Source of the DNA: Candidatus Uhrbacteria bacterium
GTDB taxonomy: Bacteria; Patescibacteriota; Patescibacteriia; JACQRZ01
DNA: 5,441 nt
Direction: 5' to 3'
Assembly: GCA_016209345.1 (NCBI GenBank)
Contig: JACQWH010000065.1
Location: forward strand, 1 to 5,441
Shown here: positions 5,392-5,441 of the stretch, piece by piece
Numbering within the stretch: the first letter of the stretch is position 1
Layout: every line of letters starts with the position of its first letter
Notes under the pieces: model-generated
What the model was told of the DNA's origin: nothing
The model's database searches: none
What the model saw: only the letters and a program-made list of their open reading frames with translations
Translations under genes and position numbers: made by a program

Positions 5392-5441
5392 ATGGCATCT
5401 ATCACTATGTCAAAGAAAGAATTAAGTCGTCTTGATGTAAT
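5392..5441 (+). CDS. Transposase, N-terminal fragment (3' end outside window)
   Basis: Only 16 codons are visible: MASITMSKKELSRLDV, open at the window end. The MSKKELSRL(E/D)V opening is characteristic, in my memory, of helix-turn-helix plus DDE integrase-core transposases of the ISNCY/IS1202-like group, where it precedes an 'I/LQ...R.LTQ..AA..LGLS' HTH. The adjacent repeats support this. Possible starts are ATG 5362, 5392 or 5407, all in frame; 5392 is chosen because it follows the palindrome. None has a convincing Shine-Dalgarno. The family assignment is tentative given the short stretch. Confidence 0.6.
   Translation, partial: MASITMSKKELSRLDV

Larger units (their letters stand above)
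5301..5441 (+). mobile_element. Left end of an insertion sequence (ISNCY/IS1202-like), cut by the window edge
   Basis: From about TGTAGCAAGG at 5301 the sequence changes character. It holds tandem end repeats, two inverted repeats and the start of a transposase-like frame, running off the window. The exact outer edge is a guess based on the TGT start and the abrupt end of the preceding gene 20 nt before. The right end and any target duplication are not visible, so the boundary cannot be confirmed here. Confidence 0.6.

Overview
The window reads as a piece of a Candidate Phyla Radiation (Patescibacteria, probably Parcubacteria-like) genome. The main reason is a tandem pair of large cysteine-rich proteins of a type I know from that group, where it is often database-labelled 'caib/baif family protein'. 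In-frame repeat insertions in a housekeeping gene fit the same picture. Every visible gene is on the + strand and packing is tight. All stops (TGA, TAA, TAG) are used conventionally, so there is no sign of UGA recoding. Taxonomy is inferred from protein style, not from a marker gene.

Layout: (1) 3-203 is the C-terminal third or so of a TspO/MBR-type membrane protein. (2) Twelve bases later comes mnmA (216-1400), the tRNA 2-thiouridylase, with both catalytic cysteines. It carries two unusual in-frame insertions: a 78-nt palindromic repeat element (658-735) and a run of 7-nt tandem repeats (1278-1311). (3) A shorter copy of the same palindromic repeat (1405-1433) fills the gap before (4) a 549-aa cysteine-rich putative zinc-binding protein (1446-3095). 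(5) A well-formed sigma70-like promoter (3105-3133) leads into a small toxin-antitoxin module: an antitoxin-like protein (3147-3350) and a RelE/ParE-type toxin (3359-3568) that looks frameshifted near its C-terminus. (6) A second, diverged cysteine-rich paralog follows (3626-5281). (7) Twenty bases after its stop the left end of an insertion sequence begins (about 5301), with tandem 24-nt end repeats, two inverted repeats and the first codons of an ISNCY/IS1202-like transposase running off the window.

How they fit together: tspO and mnmA are probably co-transcribed. The two cysteine-rich genes are old duplicates with the toxin-antitoxin module between them. No gene here has a function that explains the cysteine-rich pair. 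Their architecture is the least understood thing in the window: related modules at both ends, a repeated internal CxxC segment, and conserved-position Cys-to-Ser changes in one copy.
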